Shown: one piece after another, positions 8,188-17,344 of the stretch
Layout: the number at the start of each line of letters is the position of its first letter
How positions within the stretch are numbered: position 1 is the first letter of the stretch
NCBI GenBank assembly: GCA_038226665.1
Contig: JBBRQI010000010.1
Span: 1 to 64,000, forward strand
DNA length: 64,000 nucleotides
Source of the DNA: SZAS-103 sp038226665
Lineage (GTDB): Bacteria; Pseudomonadota; Gammaproteobacteria; Xanthomonadales; Xanthomonadaceae
Reading direction: 5' to 3'
The notes under the pieces: generated by a model
Seen by the model: only the letters and a program-made list of their open reading frames with translations
Told to the model about the DNA's origin: nothing
Databases searched by the model: none
Position numbers and translations under genes: made by a program

Positions 8188-9369
8188 ATGAGGAAAATTG
8201 CGGTTCTGGGTGCGACGGGATCGATCGGCGCATCCGCGCTGGATGTGATCGCGCGCCACCCGGATCGTTTCTCGGCGACCGTGCTCAGCGCAGATGCGCG
8301 CGTCGATGAACTGATCGCGTTGTGCAGGCGCTTTCGACCACGCCACGCGGTGATTGCGCAACAGGCGCATTACCCTGCCCTTCGCGATGGGCTCACATCG
8401 GCGGGGCTCGAAACGCAAGCGCACGGCGGAACCGAAGCACTTGCAGCGCTTGCCGCCAGCGATGCCTGCGACACCGTGATCGCGGCGATCGTCGGCGCTG
8501 CAGGGATGGAATCCACGCTCGCCGCCGCACGCGCGGGCAAGCGCCTGCTGCTCGCAAACAAGGAATCGGTGGTGCTTGCCGGCGCCTTGCTGATGCGCGC
8601 GTGCATAGACAACGGCGCTGAAATCATTCCGATCGATAGCGAACACAACGCGATCTTCCAGTGCCTGCACGGGCAACGCAATGCCACGCGTCAGGTCAGT
8701 AAATTGATCCTGACCGCTTCCGGCGGGCCGTTTCTGAACCGCAGCCGCGCGGAACTTGCGCGGGTGACTGCCGAGCAGGCATGCGATCATCCAAACTGGA
8801 AAATGGGCCGCAAGATTTCGGTCGATTCGGCGACGTTGATGAACAAGGGTCTGGAAGTCATCGAGGCGCATTGGCTGTTCGGCATGCCTGCCGAGCGCAT
8901 CGATGTGCTCGTGCATCCGCAAAGCATCGTGCATTCGATGGTCGAGCACGTCGATGGCTCCGTGATCGCGCAACTCGGCCAGCCCGACATGCGCACCACG
9001 CTTGCCTGCGGGCTCGCGTGGCCCGAACGCGTTGAATCGGGCGTGGCATCGCTGGATCTGGCTTCGATCGGCGCGCTCACCTTCCAGCATCCGGATCGTG
9101 CGACTTTCGCCTGCCTCGACCTTGCCTATGCTGCACTGACGACTGGCGGCACTGCGAGCGCGACCCTGAATGCCGCGAACGAAGTCGCTGTCGCGGCATT
9201 CCTCGATGGGCGAATCGGCTTCCTCGACATCCCTGCGGTGATCGAGGCGACGCTTGAATCCGCAGAAACGCTTCCAGCCGACAACATCGGCGCGTTGCTT
9301 GCTGCCGATGCGGCTGCGCGTCGCGATGCCGCAACCCGCATGGGTCGACGCGCCGGGATGCGCGCATGA
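8188..9369 (+). CDS. dxr: 1-deoxy-D-xylulose 5-phosphate reductoisomerase
   Basis: Dxr converts DXP to 2-C-methyl-D-erythritol 4-phosphate with NADPH and a divalent metal, the committed step of the MEP isoprenoid pathway. The 393-residue product has the dinucleotide motif GATGSIG at residues 8-14, the metal-binding IDSEHNAIFQ, SGGPF, and the flexible-loop HPNWKMGRKISVDSATLMNKG. The start ATG 8188 sits at the conserved N-terminus; the upstream open frame is a continuation without similarity. It overlaps rseP by 4 nt. Confidence 0.96.
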   Translation: MRKIAVLGATGSIGASALDVIARHPDRFSATVLSADARVDELIALCRRFRPRHAVIAQQAHYPALRDGLTSAGLETQAHGGTEALAALAASDACDTVIAAIVGAAGMESTLAAARAGKRLLLANKESVVLAGALLMRACIDNGAEIIPIDSEHNAIFQCLHGQRNATRQVSKLILTASGGPFLNRSRAELARVTAEQACDHPNWKMGRKISVDSATLMNKGLEVIEAHWLFGMPAERIDVLVHPQSIVHSMVEHVDGSVIAQLGQPDMRTTLACGLAWPERVESGVASLDLASIGALTFQHPDRATFACLDLAYAALTTGGTASATLNAANEVAVAAFLDGRIGFLDIPAVIEATLESAETLPADNIGALLAADAAARRDAATRMGRRAGMRA

Positions 9370-10712
9370 CGACGTTCTTCGGCTCGATCTGGTGGCTGAT
9401 CGTCAGCATCGGCATCCTCGTGTCCTTCCACGAGTTCGGCCATTTCTGGGTCGCGCGCCGTTTCGGCGTGCATGTCCTGCGGTTTTCGGTCGGTTTCGGC
9501 AAGGTGTTGTTCAAGCGTGTCGACCGCGACGGCACCGAATTCGTTGTCTCGGCGATCCCCTTGGGCGGCTACGTGAAGATGCTCGACGAGCGCGAATTCG
9601 AAGTCGATCCAGCCGACGTGCACCGTGCATTCAATCGCAAGCCGGTATGGCAACGCATGGCGATCACGCTGGCCGGTCCGGCCGCGAATTTCCTGCTGTG
9701 TTTCGTGCTGTTCTGGGCGATGTTCGTGATCGGCCAGCCGGATTATCTGCCGATCGTGGGTCGCGCCGACACATTGGCGGCGCATGCCGGTTTTGTCGCG
9801 GGCGATCGCCTGTTGAGCATCGACGGCGAACGCGTGGAAACCTGGACCGACGCTGCAATGGTGTTGTCGGCTGCAGCCATGGCCCGCAAACCGACCCAGG
9901 TCGAGGTTGCGCGCGAAGACGGCGGACACGCACTGCGCACCCTGCCATTGCAGCAGCTGGCGGATGGAATGGATGAATCGACCGCGCTGATGCAGATCGG
10001 GTTGGTGCCGAAGCAGTTCATGTTGCCTGCAGTGGTCGGCACCCTTGCGCACGATGGTCCGATCGGAGGATTGCAGATCGGCGATCGCATCCTCGCAGTG
10101 GATGGAGTCGCAGTCGCCACGTTCGACCAGCTCGCCGAGCAGACCCATGCACATGCGCGCGTCGGCGAACCGCTGCTATTGGACGTGCAGCGCGGCAACA
10201 CGCAGTTGCGGGTCGATGTGCAGCCGAAAATGCGGGATCCGGGCAACGGCAAGCCGGCATTGACGATCGGTATCGGCGTCCAGAAAAAAAACGCGGGTTT
10301 CGACGGCCTGCGTCGCTACGGCCCTGTCGATGCAATCGGAGCGAGCGGACACGAGATGTGGAAACAGGCCAGCGCCAGCCTCGGCATGCTGCGCAGGATC
10401 GTCACTTCGGGTTCGGCGCCGCAAGTTTCCGGGCCCGTCGGAATCGCCCGCTACGCGAATGAGGCGGCGCATCTGGGTCTGGCCTGGTTCCTGTTTTTCC
10501 TCGCTCTGCTGTCGCTCAGCCTCGGCATCATGAACCTGCTGCCGGTGCCGATCTTGGACGGCGGGCACCTGCTGTATTACCTTATAGAGCTTGTGAAAGG
10601 CAGCCCGGTCAGCGAACGAGCGCTGGCGGTCGGCCAATACATCGGCCTGACGCTGCTTGGCGGACTGATGTGCGTGGCCTTCTACAACGACCTGCTGCGT
10701 CCGCTGTCCTGA
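9366..10712 (+). CDS. rseP: site-2 zinc metalloprotease RseP
   Basis: RseP cuts membrane-embedded substrates such as anti-sigma-E factor and remnant signal peptides. The 448-residue protein has the zinc motif HEFGH at residues 22-26 in its first membrane segment, two periplasmic PDZ-like regions (about 115-190 and 215-290), and the second active-site element NLLPVPILDGGHL near the C-terminus with two further membrane segments. It starts inside the dxr stop (ATGA overlap) and precedes bamA, the usual gammaproteobacterial order, tying envelope-stress signalling to outer-membrane assembly. Confidence 0.95.
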   Translation: MTTFFGSIWWLIVSIGILVSFHEFGHFWVARRFGVHVLRFSVGFGKVLFKRVDRDGTEFVVSAIPLGGYVKMLDEREFEVDPADVHRAFNRKPVWQRMAITLAGPAANFLLCFVLFWAMFVIGQPDYLPIVGRADTLAAHAGFVAGDRLLSIDGERVETWTDAAMVLSAAAMARKPTQVEVAREDGGHALRTLPLQQLADGMDESTALMQIGLVPKQFMLPAVVGTLAHDGPIGGLQIGDRILAVDGVAVATFDQLAEQTHAHARVGEPLLLDVQRGNTQLRVDVQPKMRDPGNGKPALTIGIGVQKKNAGFDGLRRYGPVDAIGASGHEMWKQASASLGMLRRIVTSGSAPQVSGPVGIARYANEAAHLGLAWFLFFLALLSLSLGIMNLLPVPILDGGHLLYYLIELVKGSPVSERALAVGQYIGLTLLGGLMCVAFYNDLLRPLS

Positions 10713-10791
10713 TCTGCTTCCGCAATCCCCTGCCGCGCAATACAACCCTTTGCCACCCGTGGAACCCTTCCGCGGCCAACCGGATGCACAG

Positions 10792-13116
10792 ATGACGCGT
10801 ACCGCTGCCCCCCGCCTGCTTGCCCTCGCCCTGTCCGCTGCCCTCGCCTTCGCACCTGGCGCCAAGGCGCAGAACTTCGAGCCCTTCCGGGTTCAGGACA
10901 TCCGCATCGATGGCCTCCAGCGCATCGCCCCCGGCACGGTTTACACCTACCTGTCGATCGAAAAAGGCGACACCGTCGATCGTGCTGCCGCCGCGAACGC
11001 GATCCATGCCCTGTTCAAGACCGGTTTTTTCAACGATGTCGAAATCGAACGCCAGGGCGACATCCTCGTCGTGAAGGTGACCGAGCGTCCGGCGATCAAC
11101 AAGCTCACGATCATCGGCAACAAGGAAATCAAGACCGAGGATCTGGAAAAGGGCCTCAAGCAGATCGGCCTGGCCGAAGGCGATACCTTCGATCGCCTGA
11201 GCCTGGATCGCGTCACCCAGGAACTCAACCGCCAGTACGACGATCGCGGCAAGTACAACGTGTCGATCACCCCGAGCGTGGCCACCCTGGATCGCAACCG
11301 CGTCGATGTGACGATCACCATCGCCGAAGGCAAGCCGGCCAAGATCCGAAACATCAACATCGTCGGCAACCAGGCCTATACCGACAAACAGTTGCGCGAC
11401 AATTGGGAATCGACCTCAGGAAGCTGGCTGTCGTTTTACAAGCACGACAACCAATACTCGCGCGACAAGCTGTCGGGCGACCTGGAAAAGCTGAACTCCT
11501 ACTACCTCGACCGCGGCTACATCGATTTCAACGTCGAATCGACCCAGGTCGCGATCACTCCCGACCGGCGCGACATGTTCCTGACTGCGAACGTCACCGA
11601 GGGCCAGATCTACAGGCTATCGAGCGTCAAGATTTCCGGCGACACCATCTTGCCGAAGGCGGATCTGGAAAAGCTGGTCACAGTCAAGCAGGGCGAGATT
11701 TTCTCACGGCGCAAGCTCGAGCAGACCGTCGATTCGATAACCATCGTACTCAGCAACATCGGTTACGCATTCGCCAAGATCACGCCCGAACCGACCGTGG
11801 ACAAGGATGCGCGCACCGTCGGCATCGATTTCCAGATCAATCCAGGCCCGCGTGTCATGGTTCGCCGGATCGTGTTCAAGGGCAATACGCGCACGGCCGA
11901 TACCGTGCTGCGACGCGAAATGCGCCAGCTTGAGGGCAGCTGGTTCTCGCAGGCGGCCGTGGACCGTTCGCGCATCCGTCTGCAGCGCCTCGGCTACTTC
12001 GACGACATCTCGGTCGATACGCCGGCCGTGCCCGGCACGAACGACGAAGTCGACGTGGTGGTGAACGTCAAGGAACGTACGTCGGGCCAGTTCACCTTCG
12101 GCCTGGGCTACTCGCAGCTAGAGGGCCTGATCACGACTGTTTCTCTCAATGAAACCAATTTCCTCGGCACTGGCAACCAGTTCAGCGTCACCCTGTCGAA
12201 CAGCGCCTTCCAGAAAAGCCTCAACTTCAGCTACGTCGACCCTTACTTCACCAGCAATGGCGTCTCGGTAGGCTATGGGGCGTTCTATTCCGAGTTCAAT
12301 AATTCCAACTTCAACACCGCGCAGTATTCGAGCAGTTCGGTCGGCGGCACCGTGACCTTCGGTATTCCCATCACCGAGACCGACACCGTGGGGCTCACCC
12401 TGGGCTCAAACTCGAAGAAGATCCAAACGCTGTTCGGACTGACTCCACAGGTCATCACCGACTACCTCGACGCAGTCGGCCACGACACCTTCAAGACTGA
12501 GCACGTCGACCTGTCCTGGGCAAAGGACACGCGCAACAGCTTCTTCGCGCCGACACGTGGTACCTATCAGCGTTTCGGCGCCTTCGTGGCGTTGCCGGGC
12601 TCCACCCAGGAATACTACAAGCTGTCCTATTCGTTCGAGCATTACTGGCCGTTGAGCTCGTACCTGGTGCTGCGTACCGCGTTCGACCTAGGGTACGGCG
12701 CCGGCTACGGGAATGGCTCGCGCAACGGGTTGCCGTTTTTCGAGAATTATTACGCCGGCGGCGTGAACTCGGTGCGCGGCTTCCGCGACAACACACTCGG
12801 CCCGGTCGCCTTCGCGCCGCTATCGTCACAGCCGCAACCATTGGGCGGCGCCGTCAAGACGACCGGCTCGTTCGAGACCTTCTTCCCGCGACTGCTGAAC
12901 ACCGAGTCGGCGCGGATATCGACCTTCGTCGACTTCGGCAACGTGTACGCCAAGCCCGGTGATGTCACTTTCAGCACCATGCGCGCATCGGTGGGCGTCG
13001 CGTTGCAATGGCGTGCACCGATCGGCCCGATCATCATCAGTTTCGCCGAACCGATCCGCAAGCAACTTGGCGACCAGCCCGAGCACCTGCAGTTCACCTT
13101 CGGCAGCAGCTTCTGA
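10792..13116 (+). CDS. bamA: outer membrane protein assembly factor BamA
   Basis: BamA is the central beta-barrel of the complex that inserts outer membrane proteins. The 774-residue precursor has a signal peptide ending in GAKA before QNFEPF, five POTRA repeats (about 25-425; the first begins FRVQDIRIDGLQRI), and a C-terminal 16-strand barrel with VRGFRDNTLGP and a terminal Phe. ATG 10792 is chosen because it starts the signal peptide; the ORF extends 14 codons upstream. The chaperone gene skp, which often follows bamA, is absent: lpxD begins 38 nt later. Confidence 0.97.
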   Translation: MTRTAAPRLLALALSAALAFAPGAKAQNFEPFRVQDIRIDGLQRIAPGTVYTYLSIEKGDTVDRAAAANAIHALFKTGFFNDVEIERQGDILVVKVTERPAINKLTIIGNKEIKTEDLEKGLKQIGLAEGDTFDRLSLDRVTQELNRQYDDRGKYNVSITPSVATLDRNRVDVTITIAEGKPAKIRNINIVGNQAYTDKQLRDNWESTSGSWLSFYKHDNQYSRDKLSGDLEKLNSYYLDRGYIDFNVESTQVAITPDRRDMFLTANVTEGQIYRLSSVKISGDTILPKADLEKLVTVKQGEIFSRRKLEQTVDSITIVLSNIGYAFAKITPEPTVDKDARTVGIDFQINPGPRVMVRRIVFKGNTRTADTVLRREMRQLEGSWFSQAAVDRSRIRLQRLGYFDDISVDTPAVPGTNDEVDVVVNVKERTSGQFTFGLGYSQLEGLITTVSLNETNFLGTGNQFSVTLSNSAFQKSLNFSYVDPYFTSNGVSVGYGAFYSEFNNSNFNTAQYSSSSVGGTVTFGIPITETDTVGLTLGSNSKKIQTLFGLTPQVITDYLDAVGHDTFKTEHVDLSWAKDTRNSFFAPTRGTYQRFGAFVALPGSTQEYYKLSYSFEHYWPLSSYLVLRTAFDLGYGAGYGNGSRNGLPFFENYYAGGVNSVRGFRDNTLGPVAFAPLSSQPQPLGGAVKTTGSFETFFPRLLNTESARISTFVDFGNVYAKPGDVTFSTMRASVGVALQWRAPIGPIIISFAEPIRKQLGDQPEHLQFTFGSSF

Positions 13117-13154
13117 TCTCACCTGCTACTGGAACCGACAGCCGCCCCGAGCAC

Positions 13155-14180
13155 ATGACCACCACCACGTACACGCTGGCCCAACTTGCCGAACAATTCG
13201 ACCTGGGCCTGCGTGGCGACGGCGAAATCGCGATCGCAGCCGTCGCCTCGCTTGCGCGCGCAGGAGTGGGCCAGCTGGCGTTCCTGGCGAATCCGCGCTA
13301 CCGCAGAGAACTCTCGACCACGGCGGCTTCTGCCGTCGTGCTGAGTGCCAGCGATGCGAAGGACGCGCCGGTCGCATGTCTGATCGCCGGGAACCCGCAG
13401 GCCGCATTCGCGCGCATCGCTGCGTTGTTCGAGCCGCGCAAACTGCCGGCGCCTGGCATCCATCAGAGCTCGGCAATCGATCCATCCGCGCGCATCGATC
13501 CGGGCGCGAGCATCGGCCCGTTCGTGAGCATCGGCGCACGCAGCACAGTCGCAGCCGGCGCAATCGTTGGTGCAGGATGCGTGATCGGCGATGATTGCAC
13601 GGTTGGCGAAGAATGCGAACTCGTCGCACGCGTCACCCTCGTGTGCCGCGTGCGCCTCGGTCGTCGCGTGCTGATCCATCCAGGTGCCGTGCTCGGCGCC
13701 GATGGTTTCGGCCTCGCGATGGAAGATGGCCACTGGTCGAAGGTGCCGCAACTCGGCGGCGTCGTGATCGGCGACGACTGCGAGATCGGCGCGAACACCA
13801 GCATCGACCGCGGCGCGCTCGACGACACCGTGCTCGAAGAAGACGTCCGCCTCGACAACCAGATCCAGATCGGCCACAACGTGCACATTGGCGCGCATAC
13901 CGCGATGGCTGGCTGCGTCGGCGTCGCCGGCTCGACGCGGATCGGGCGTTATTGCCTGATCGCCGGCGCGGTCGGGATCAATGGCCACATCGACATCTGC
14001 GATCGCGTCACCATCCATGCGGCGAGCATCGTGCTCAACTCCATCGACCAGCCGGGCGAATATTCCTCGGGCACCGCCCTGCAGGACCACCGCACGTGGC
14101 GGCGCAACGCGGCGCGCTTCAAACACCTCGACGAGCTAGCGCGTAAGCTCAACATGCTTGCAAAGGATTCGACGCAATGA
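13155..14180 (+). CDS. lpxD: UDP-3-O-(3-hydroxyacyl)glucosamine N-acyltransferase
   Basis: LpxD adds the second 3-hydroxyacyl chain in lipid A synthesis, using acyl-ACP. The 341-residue product has the N-terminal uridine-binding domain (to about 100) and then a left-handed beta helix of hexapeptide repeats such as IGPFVS, IGDDCT and IGANTS. The catalytic His lies in QIQIGHNVHIG near residue 240. ATG 13155 opens MTTTTYTLAQLAEQF, matching family starts. It overlaps fabZ by 4 nt, starting the coupled lpxD-fabZ-lpxA-lpxB run. Confidence 0.95.
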   Translation: MTTTTYTLAQLAEQFDLGLRGDGEIAIAAVASLARAGVGQLAFLANPRYRRELSTTAASAVVLSASDAKDAPVACLIAGNPQAAFARIAALFEPRKLPAPGIHQSSAIDPSARIDPGASIGPFVSIGARSTVAAGAIVGAGCVIGDDCTVGEECELVARVTLVCRVRLGRRVLIHPGAVLGADGFGLAMEDGHWSKVPQLGGVVIGDDCEIGANTSIDRGALDDTVLEEDVRLDNQIQIGHNVHIGAHTAMAGCVGVAGSTRIGRYCLIAGAVGINGHIDICDRVTIHAASIVLNSIDQPGEYSSGTALQDHRTWRRNAARFKHLDELARKLNMLAKDSTQ

Positions 14181-14641
14181 CCTCGCCGTCGCCCCAACAG
14201 ACCTACGACATCGAAGCGATCCAGGCGATGCTGCCGCACCGCTATCCGTTCCTGCTGGTGGATCGCGTGCTCGCATGCGAGCCGGGAAAGTCGCTGCGCG
14301 CGCTGAAGAACGTCACTGCCAACGAACCGTTTTTTCAAGGCCATTTCCCGGGACATCCGGTGATGCCGGGCGTGTTGCTCATCGAGGCGATGGCGCAGGC
14401 CGCGGGCCTGCTCACGCAGATTTCCGCGCCGCCGCGCGCCGAGGGCGAGGCACACGCGATTTTCTATCTGGTCAAGGTCGACAAGGCGCGCTTCACCCGC
14501 ATAGTGATCCCGGGCGACCAACTCATTTTCGAAGTCGAACTCATGCGCACATTGCGGAACATGGCATTGTACGGATGCCGCGCACTCGTGGACGGCAAGG
14601 AAGTCGCGAGCGCCGAGATGCTCTGCGCGCGCAAGAGCTGA
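14177..14641 (+). CDS. fabZ: 3-hydroxyacyl-[acyl-carrier-protein] dehydratase FabZ
   Basis: FabZ dehydrates 3-hydroxyacyl-ACP in fatty acid elongation and so competes with LpxA for 3-hydroxyacyl-ACP. The 154-residue hotdog protein carries HRYPFLLVDRV and the active-site segment GHFPGHPVMPG followed by LIEAMAQ with the catalytic Glu. It begins within the lpxD stop (ATGA). Its place among lpx genes is the standard arrangement and balances phospholipid and lipid A synthesis. Confidence 0.96.
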   Translation: MTSPSPQQTYDIEAIQAMLPHRYPFLLVDRVLACEPGKSLRALKNVTANEPFFQGHFPGHPVMPGVLLIEAMAQAAGLLTQISAPPRAEGEAHAIFYLVKVDKARFTRIVIPGDQLIFEVELMRTLRNMALYGCRALVDGKEVASAEMLCARKS

Positions 14642-14657
14642 TCGCAACTCGCCCTGC

Positions 14658-15455
14658 ATGGCCATGACGATCCATTCGACTGCCCTGATCCATCCGACTG
14701 CGCTGGTCGATCCTGCCGCATGCATCGGCAACGACGTGTCGATCGGCGCCTACAGCGTGATCGGAGCGCACGTCGCGATCAACGACGGCACCGTCATCGG
14801 TGCGCACGTGACGATCGATGGCCCGGCCACAATTGGCCGCGACAACCGCATCCATTCGCATGCAGCGGTCGGCGGCGACCCGCAGGACAAGAAATATCAG
14901 GGCGAACGCAGCGAACTGGTGATCGGCGACCGCAACACGATCCGCGAATTCGCGACGATCAATCGCGGCACGTCCGAAGGTGGCGGCACAACGCGGATCG
15001 GCGACGACAACTGGATCATGGCCTACGTGCACGTCGCTCACGATTGCACCGTCGGCAACCACACCGTGTTCGCGAACAACGCAACGCTCGCCGGACACGT
15101 CGAAATCGGCGATTACGTGACGCTCGGCGGCTTTTCGGGCGTGCACCAGTTCTGCAAGATCGGCGCGCACGCATTCATCGGCATGGGCAGCCTGATCAAT
15201 GCCGACGTGCTGCCGTTCGTGATGGTCGCCGGCCAGTACGCGAAGCCGCGCGGCATCAATTCGGAAGGATTGAAGCGTCGCGGTTTTTCCGCCGAGCGCA
15301 TCGCTGCAATCAAGCGCGCATACCGTGCGTTGTTCGTTTCCGGAAAACCGCTCGCTGATGCGCGCGAACAACTAGTCGCGCAATCCGCAGACGACGAGGA
15401 CGTGCGTCACATGCTGGAATTCCTCGATCGCAGCGGACGGTCGCTGTTGCGCTGA
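14658..15455 (+). CDS. lpxA: UDP-N-acetylglucosamine O-acyltransferase
   Basis: LpxA performs the first step of lipid A synthesis, transferring a 3-hydroxyacyl chain to UDP-GlcNAc. The 265-residue product is a left-handed beta helix of hexapeptide repeats (about 1-190) with VHVAHDCTVG around the catalytic His, the acyl-ruler segment FSGVHQFCKIG, and a helical C-terminus with GLKRRGFS. Two adjacent Met codons (14658 and 14664) could start it. Its TGA shares one base with the lpxB start (TGATG), so translation is probably coupled. Confidence 0.95.
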   Translation: MAMTIHSTALIHPTALVDPAACIGNDVSIGAYSVIGAHVAINDGTVIGAHVTIDGPATIGRDNRIHSHAAVGGDPQDKKYQGERSELVIGDRNTIREFATINRGTSEGGGTTRIGDDNWIMAYVHVAHDCTVGNHTVFANNATLAGHVEIGDYVTLGGFSGVHQFCKIGAHAFIGMGSLINADVLPFVMVAGQYAKPRGINSEGLKRRGFSAERIAAIKRAYRALFVSGKPLADAREQLVAQSADDEDVRHMLEFLDRSGRSLLR

Positions 15456-16684
15456 TGAGCGAGCAGCTACGCATTGCACTGGTCGCAGGCGAAGCATCCG
15501 GCGACCAGCTCGGCGCGGGATTGATCGCCGAATTGCGGCGTCGCCATCCTCACGCGGAATTCGCGGGCATCGGTGGATCGGCCATGCGCGCTGCGGGCCT
15601 CGATGCCTGGCACGACTGCGGCGCGCTCGCCGTGATGGGGCTAGCGGAAGTCGTTCGGCACCTGCCCCGTTTGTTGAGACTGCGACACACATTGCGCCAA
15701 CGTCTGCTCGACTGGAAACCGGACGTCTTCATCGGCATCGATGCTCCCGACTTCAACCTCGGTCTCGAACGCACGCTCAAGCAGCACGGCATCCGCACCG
15801 TGCATTACGTGAGTCCATCAGTATGGGCATGGCGCGAAAAACGCGCAGCGAAAATCGGCCGCAGCGCCGATCGCGTGCTCTGCCTGTTTCCGATGGAGCC
15901 AGCGATCTATGCGCGCCATGGCGTGGACGCGCGCTTCGTCGGCCATCCTCTCGCCGACACCTTTGAACTCGAACCCGACCGCGCCGCCGCGCGCGCCGCC
16001 CTCGCCCTCCCCGCCGAAGGCACGCTGATCGCGTTGCTGCCTGGCAGCCGGGTCGGCGAAATCGACAGGCTCGGCGCGGATTTCCTGCGCGCCGCCGCGC
16101 TGCTACTCGGCGATCACCCGAAATTCAAATTCATCGCACCCATGGCGAATGCCGCGTGCCGCAAGGCATTCTCCAGGCAGCTCGATGCGGTAAACGCCGA
16201 GTATCCGAATGTTCAACTGCGTGAAGCAATGCACCTGCTCGACGGCCGCGCGCACGAAGCCTTGATTGCATCCGATCTCGTCCTGCTCGCATCCGGCACA
16301 GCGGCGCTCGAAGCGATGCTGGCCAAGCGACCGATGGTCGTCGCGTATCGCGTCGCGCGCACGACGCAGGCGATGGTCAAGGGCTTCCGCATGCTCAAGA
16401 TCGGACGCTACAGCTTGCCGAATATTCTGCATGCGGAAGTGACGATGTCGGCTGCGCAGAACGTGCAACATGGCGATCTTCGTGGTGAGCCGCTGGTTCC
16501 GGAATTGATGCAGAAGGATTCCACTCCGGCCGCGCTCGCAAATGCGCTACGCGCGTGGCTCGACGAACCGGGTCGCGTGCAGGCGTTGCTGCCGCGCTAC
16601 CGCGAACTACATCTTGCATTGCGCCGTGATGCGTCGGTGCTCGCAGCCGATGCCGTCGATGGCTTGCTGGAGCCATCACGATGA
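15455..16684 (+). CDS. lpxB: lipid-A-disaccharide synthase
   Basis: LpxB joins UDP-diacyl-glucosamine and lipid X to give the lipid A disaccharide at the inner membrane face. The 409-residue protein is a GT19 glycosyltransferase, with N-terminal GEASGDQLGAGLI, the central SPSVWAWR and FVGHPLAD blocks, and LLPGSRVGEI near residue 195. The start overlaps the lpxA stop by one base and the gene's end overlaps rnhB by 4 nt, keeping the run tightly coupled. Confidence 0.96.
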   Translation: MSEQLRIALVAGEASGDQLGAGLIAELRRRHPHAEFAGIGGSAMRAAGLDAWHDCGALAVMGLAEVVRHLPRLLRLRHTLRQRLLDWKPDVFIGIDAPDFNLGLERTLKQHGIRTVHYVSPSVWAWREKRAAKIGRSADRVLCLFPMEPAIYARHGVDARFVGHPLADTFELEPDRAAARAALALPAEGTLIALLPGSRVGEIDRLGADFLRAAALLLGDHPKFKFIAPMANAACRKAFSRQLDAVNAEYPNVQLREAMHLLDGRAHEALIASDLVLLASGTAALEAMLAKRPMVVAYRVARTTQAMVKGFRMLKIGRYSLPNILHAEVTMSAAQNVQHGDLRGEPLVPELMQKDSTPAALANALRAWLDEPGRVQALLPRYRELHLALRRDASVLAADAVDGLLEPSR

Positions 16685-17271
16685 TCGACGCATGGCACAC
16701 CGCGGGCGTCGACGAAGCTGGCTGCGGCCCGCTCGCAGGCCCGGTAGTGATCGCCGCGGTGATACTGCATCCACGCAAGCGTGTGGATGGCCTCGCCGAT
16801 TCGAAGGTCCTCTCGGCGACGCGGCGCGAGGAACTCGACCTGCTGATCCGCACTACGGCCCTCGCGCTTGCCATCATCGAAATCGATGCGGCGACGATCG
16901 ATCGCATCAATATCTATCAGGCGCGGATGCAAGGCATGCGGATGGCGCTCGATGCGCTCGCACGTGCGCCCCGCCGCGCGCTGATCGACGGCAACCAGCT
17001 TCCGCGCCTGCTGCGCTGTCCTGCGCGCGCGGTCGTGGATGGCGACGCGCGCATCGCGTCGATCAGCGCCGCATCGATCCTTGCCAAGGTGCATCGCGAC
17101 GCCTGCATGCGTTCGTTCGATGCGCTGCATCCGGGTTACGGGTTCGCCGCACACAAGGGCTATTCCACCCCGGAACACCTGGCCTCGCTGCGCGCGTTGG
17201 GTCCGTGCGCGATCCATCGCCGCAGCTTCGCACCGGTGGCCGCGCTGATGCAGTCGGCGCTCGCGTTATGA
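16681..17271 (+). CDS. rnhB: ribonuclease HII
   Basis: RNase HII cuts RNA in RNA-DNA hybrids and removes single ribonucleotides from DNA. The 196-residue product has the catalytic Asp-Glu in GVDEAGCGPLAGPVV (Asp10, Glu11), ADSKVLS, the conserved Asp in ALIDGNQLP, and the C-terminal AHKGYSTPEHL. The start overlaps lpxB (ATGA). Location between lpxB and dnaE is the usual one in this lineage. Confidence 0.95.
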   Translation: MIDAWHTAGVDEAGCGPLAGPVVIAAVILHPRKRVDGLADSKVLSATRREELDLLIRTTALALAIIEIDAATIDRINIYQARMQGMRMALDALARAPRRALIDGNQLPRLLRCPARAVVDGDARIASISAASILAKVHRDACMRSFDALHPGYGFAAHKGYSTPEHLASLRALGPCAIHRRSFAPVAALMQSALAL

Positions 17272-17344
17272 GTGCGCATTGCCAAGCCTTGCCGGTGGCT
17301 GTCCGCGCGGCTAACCTGCGGCCATCCATCGGCTTCTTGCACGC

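Noticed and set aside
13117..13154. Expected skp (OmpH chaperone) gene between bamA and lpxD
   Set aside because: Only 38 nt separate the genes, so it is absent here; it may lie elsewhere, and absence at this spot alone is not strong evidence of anything.
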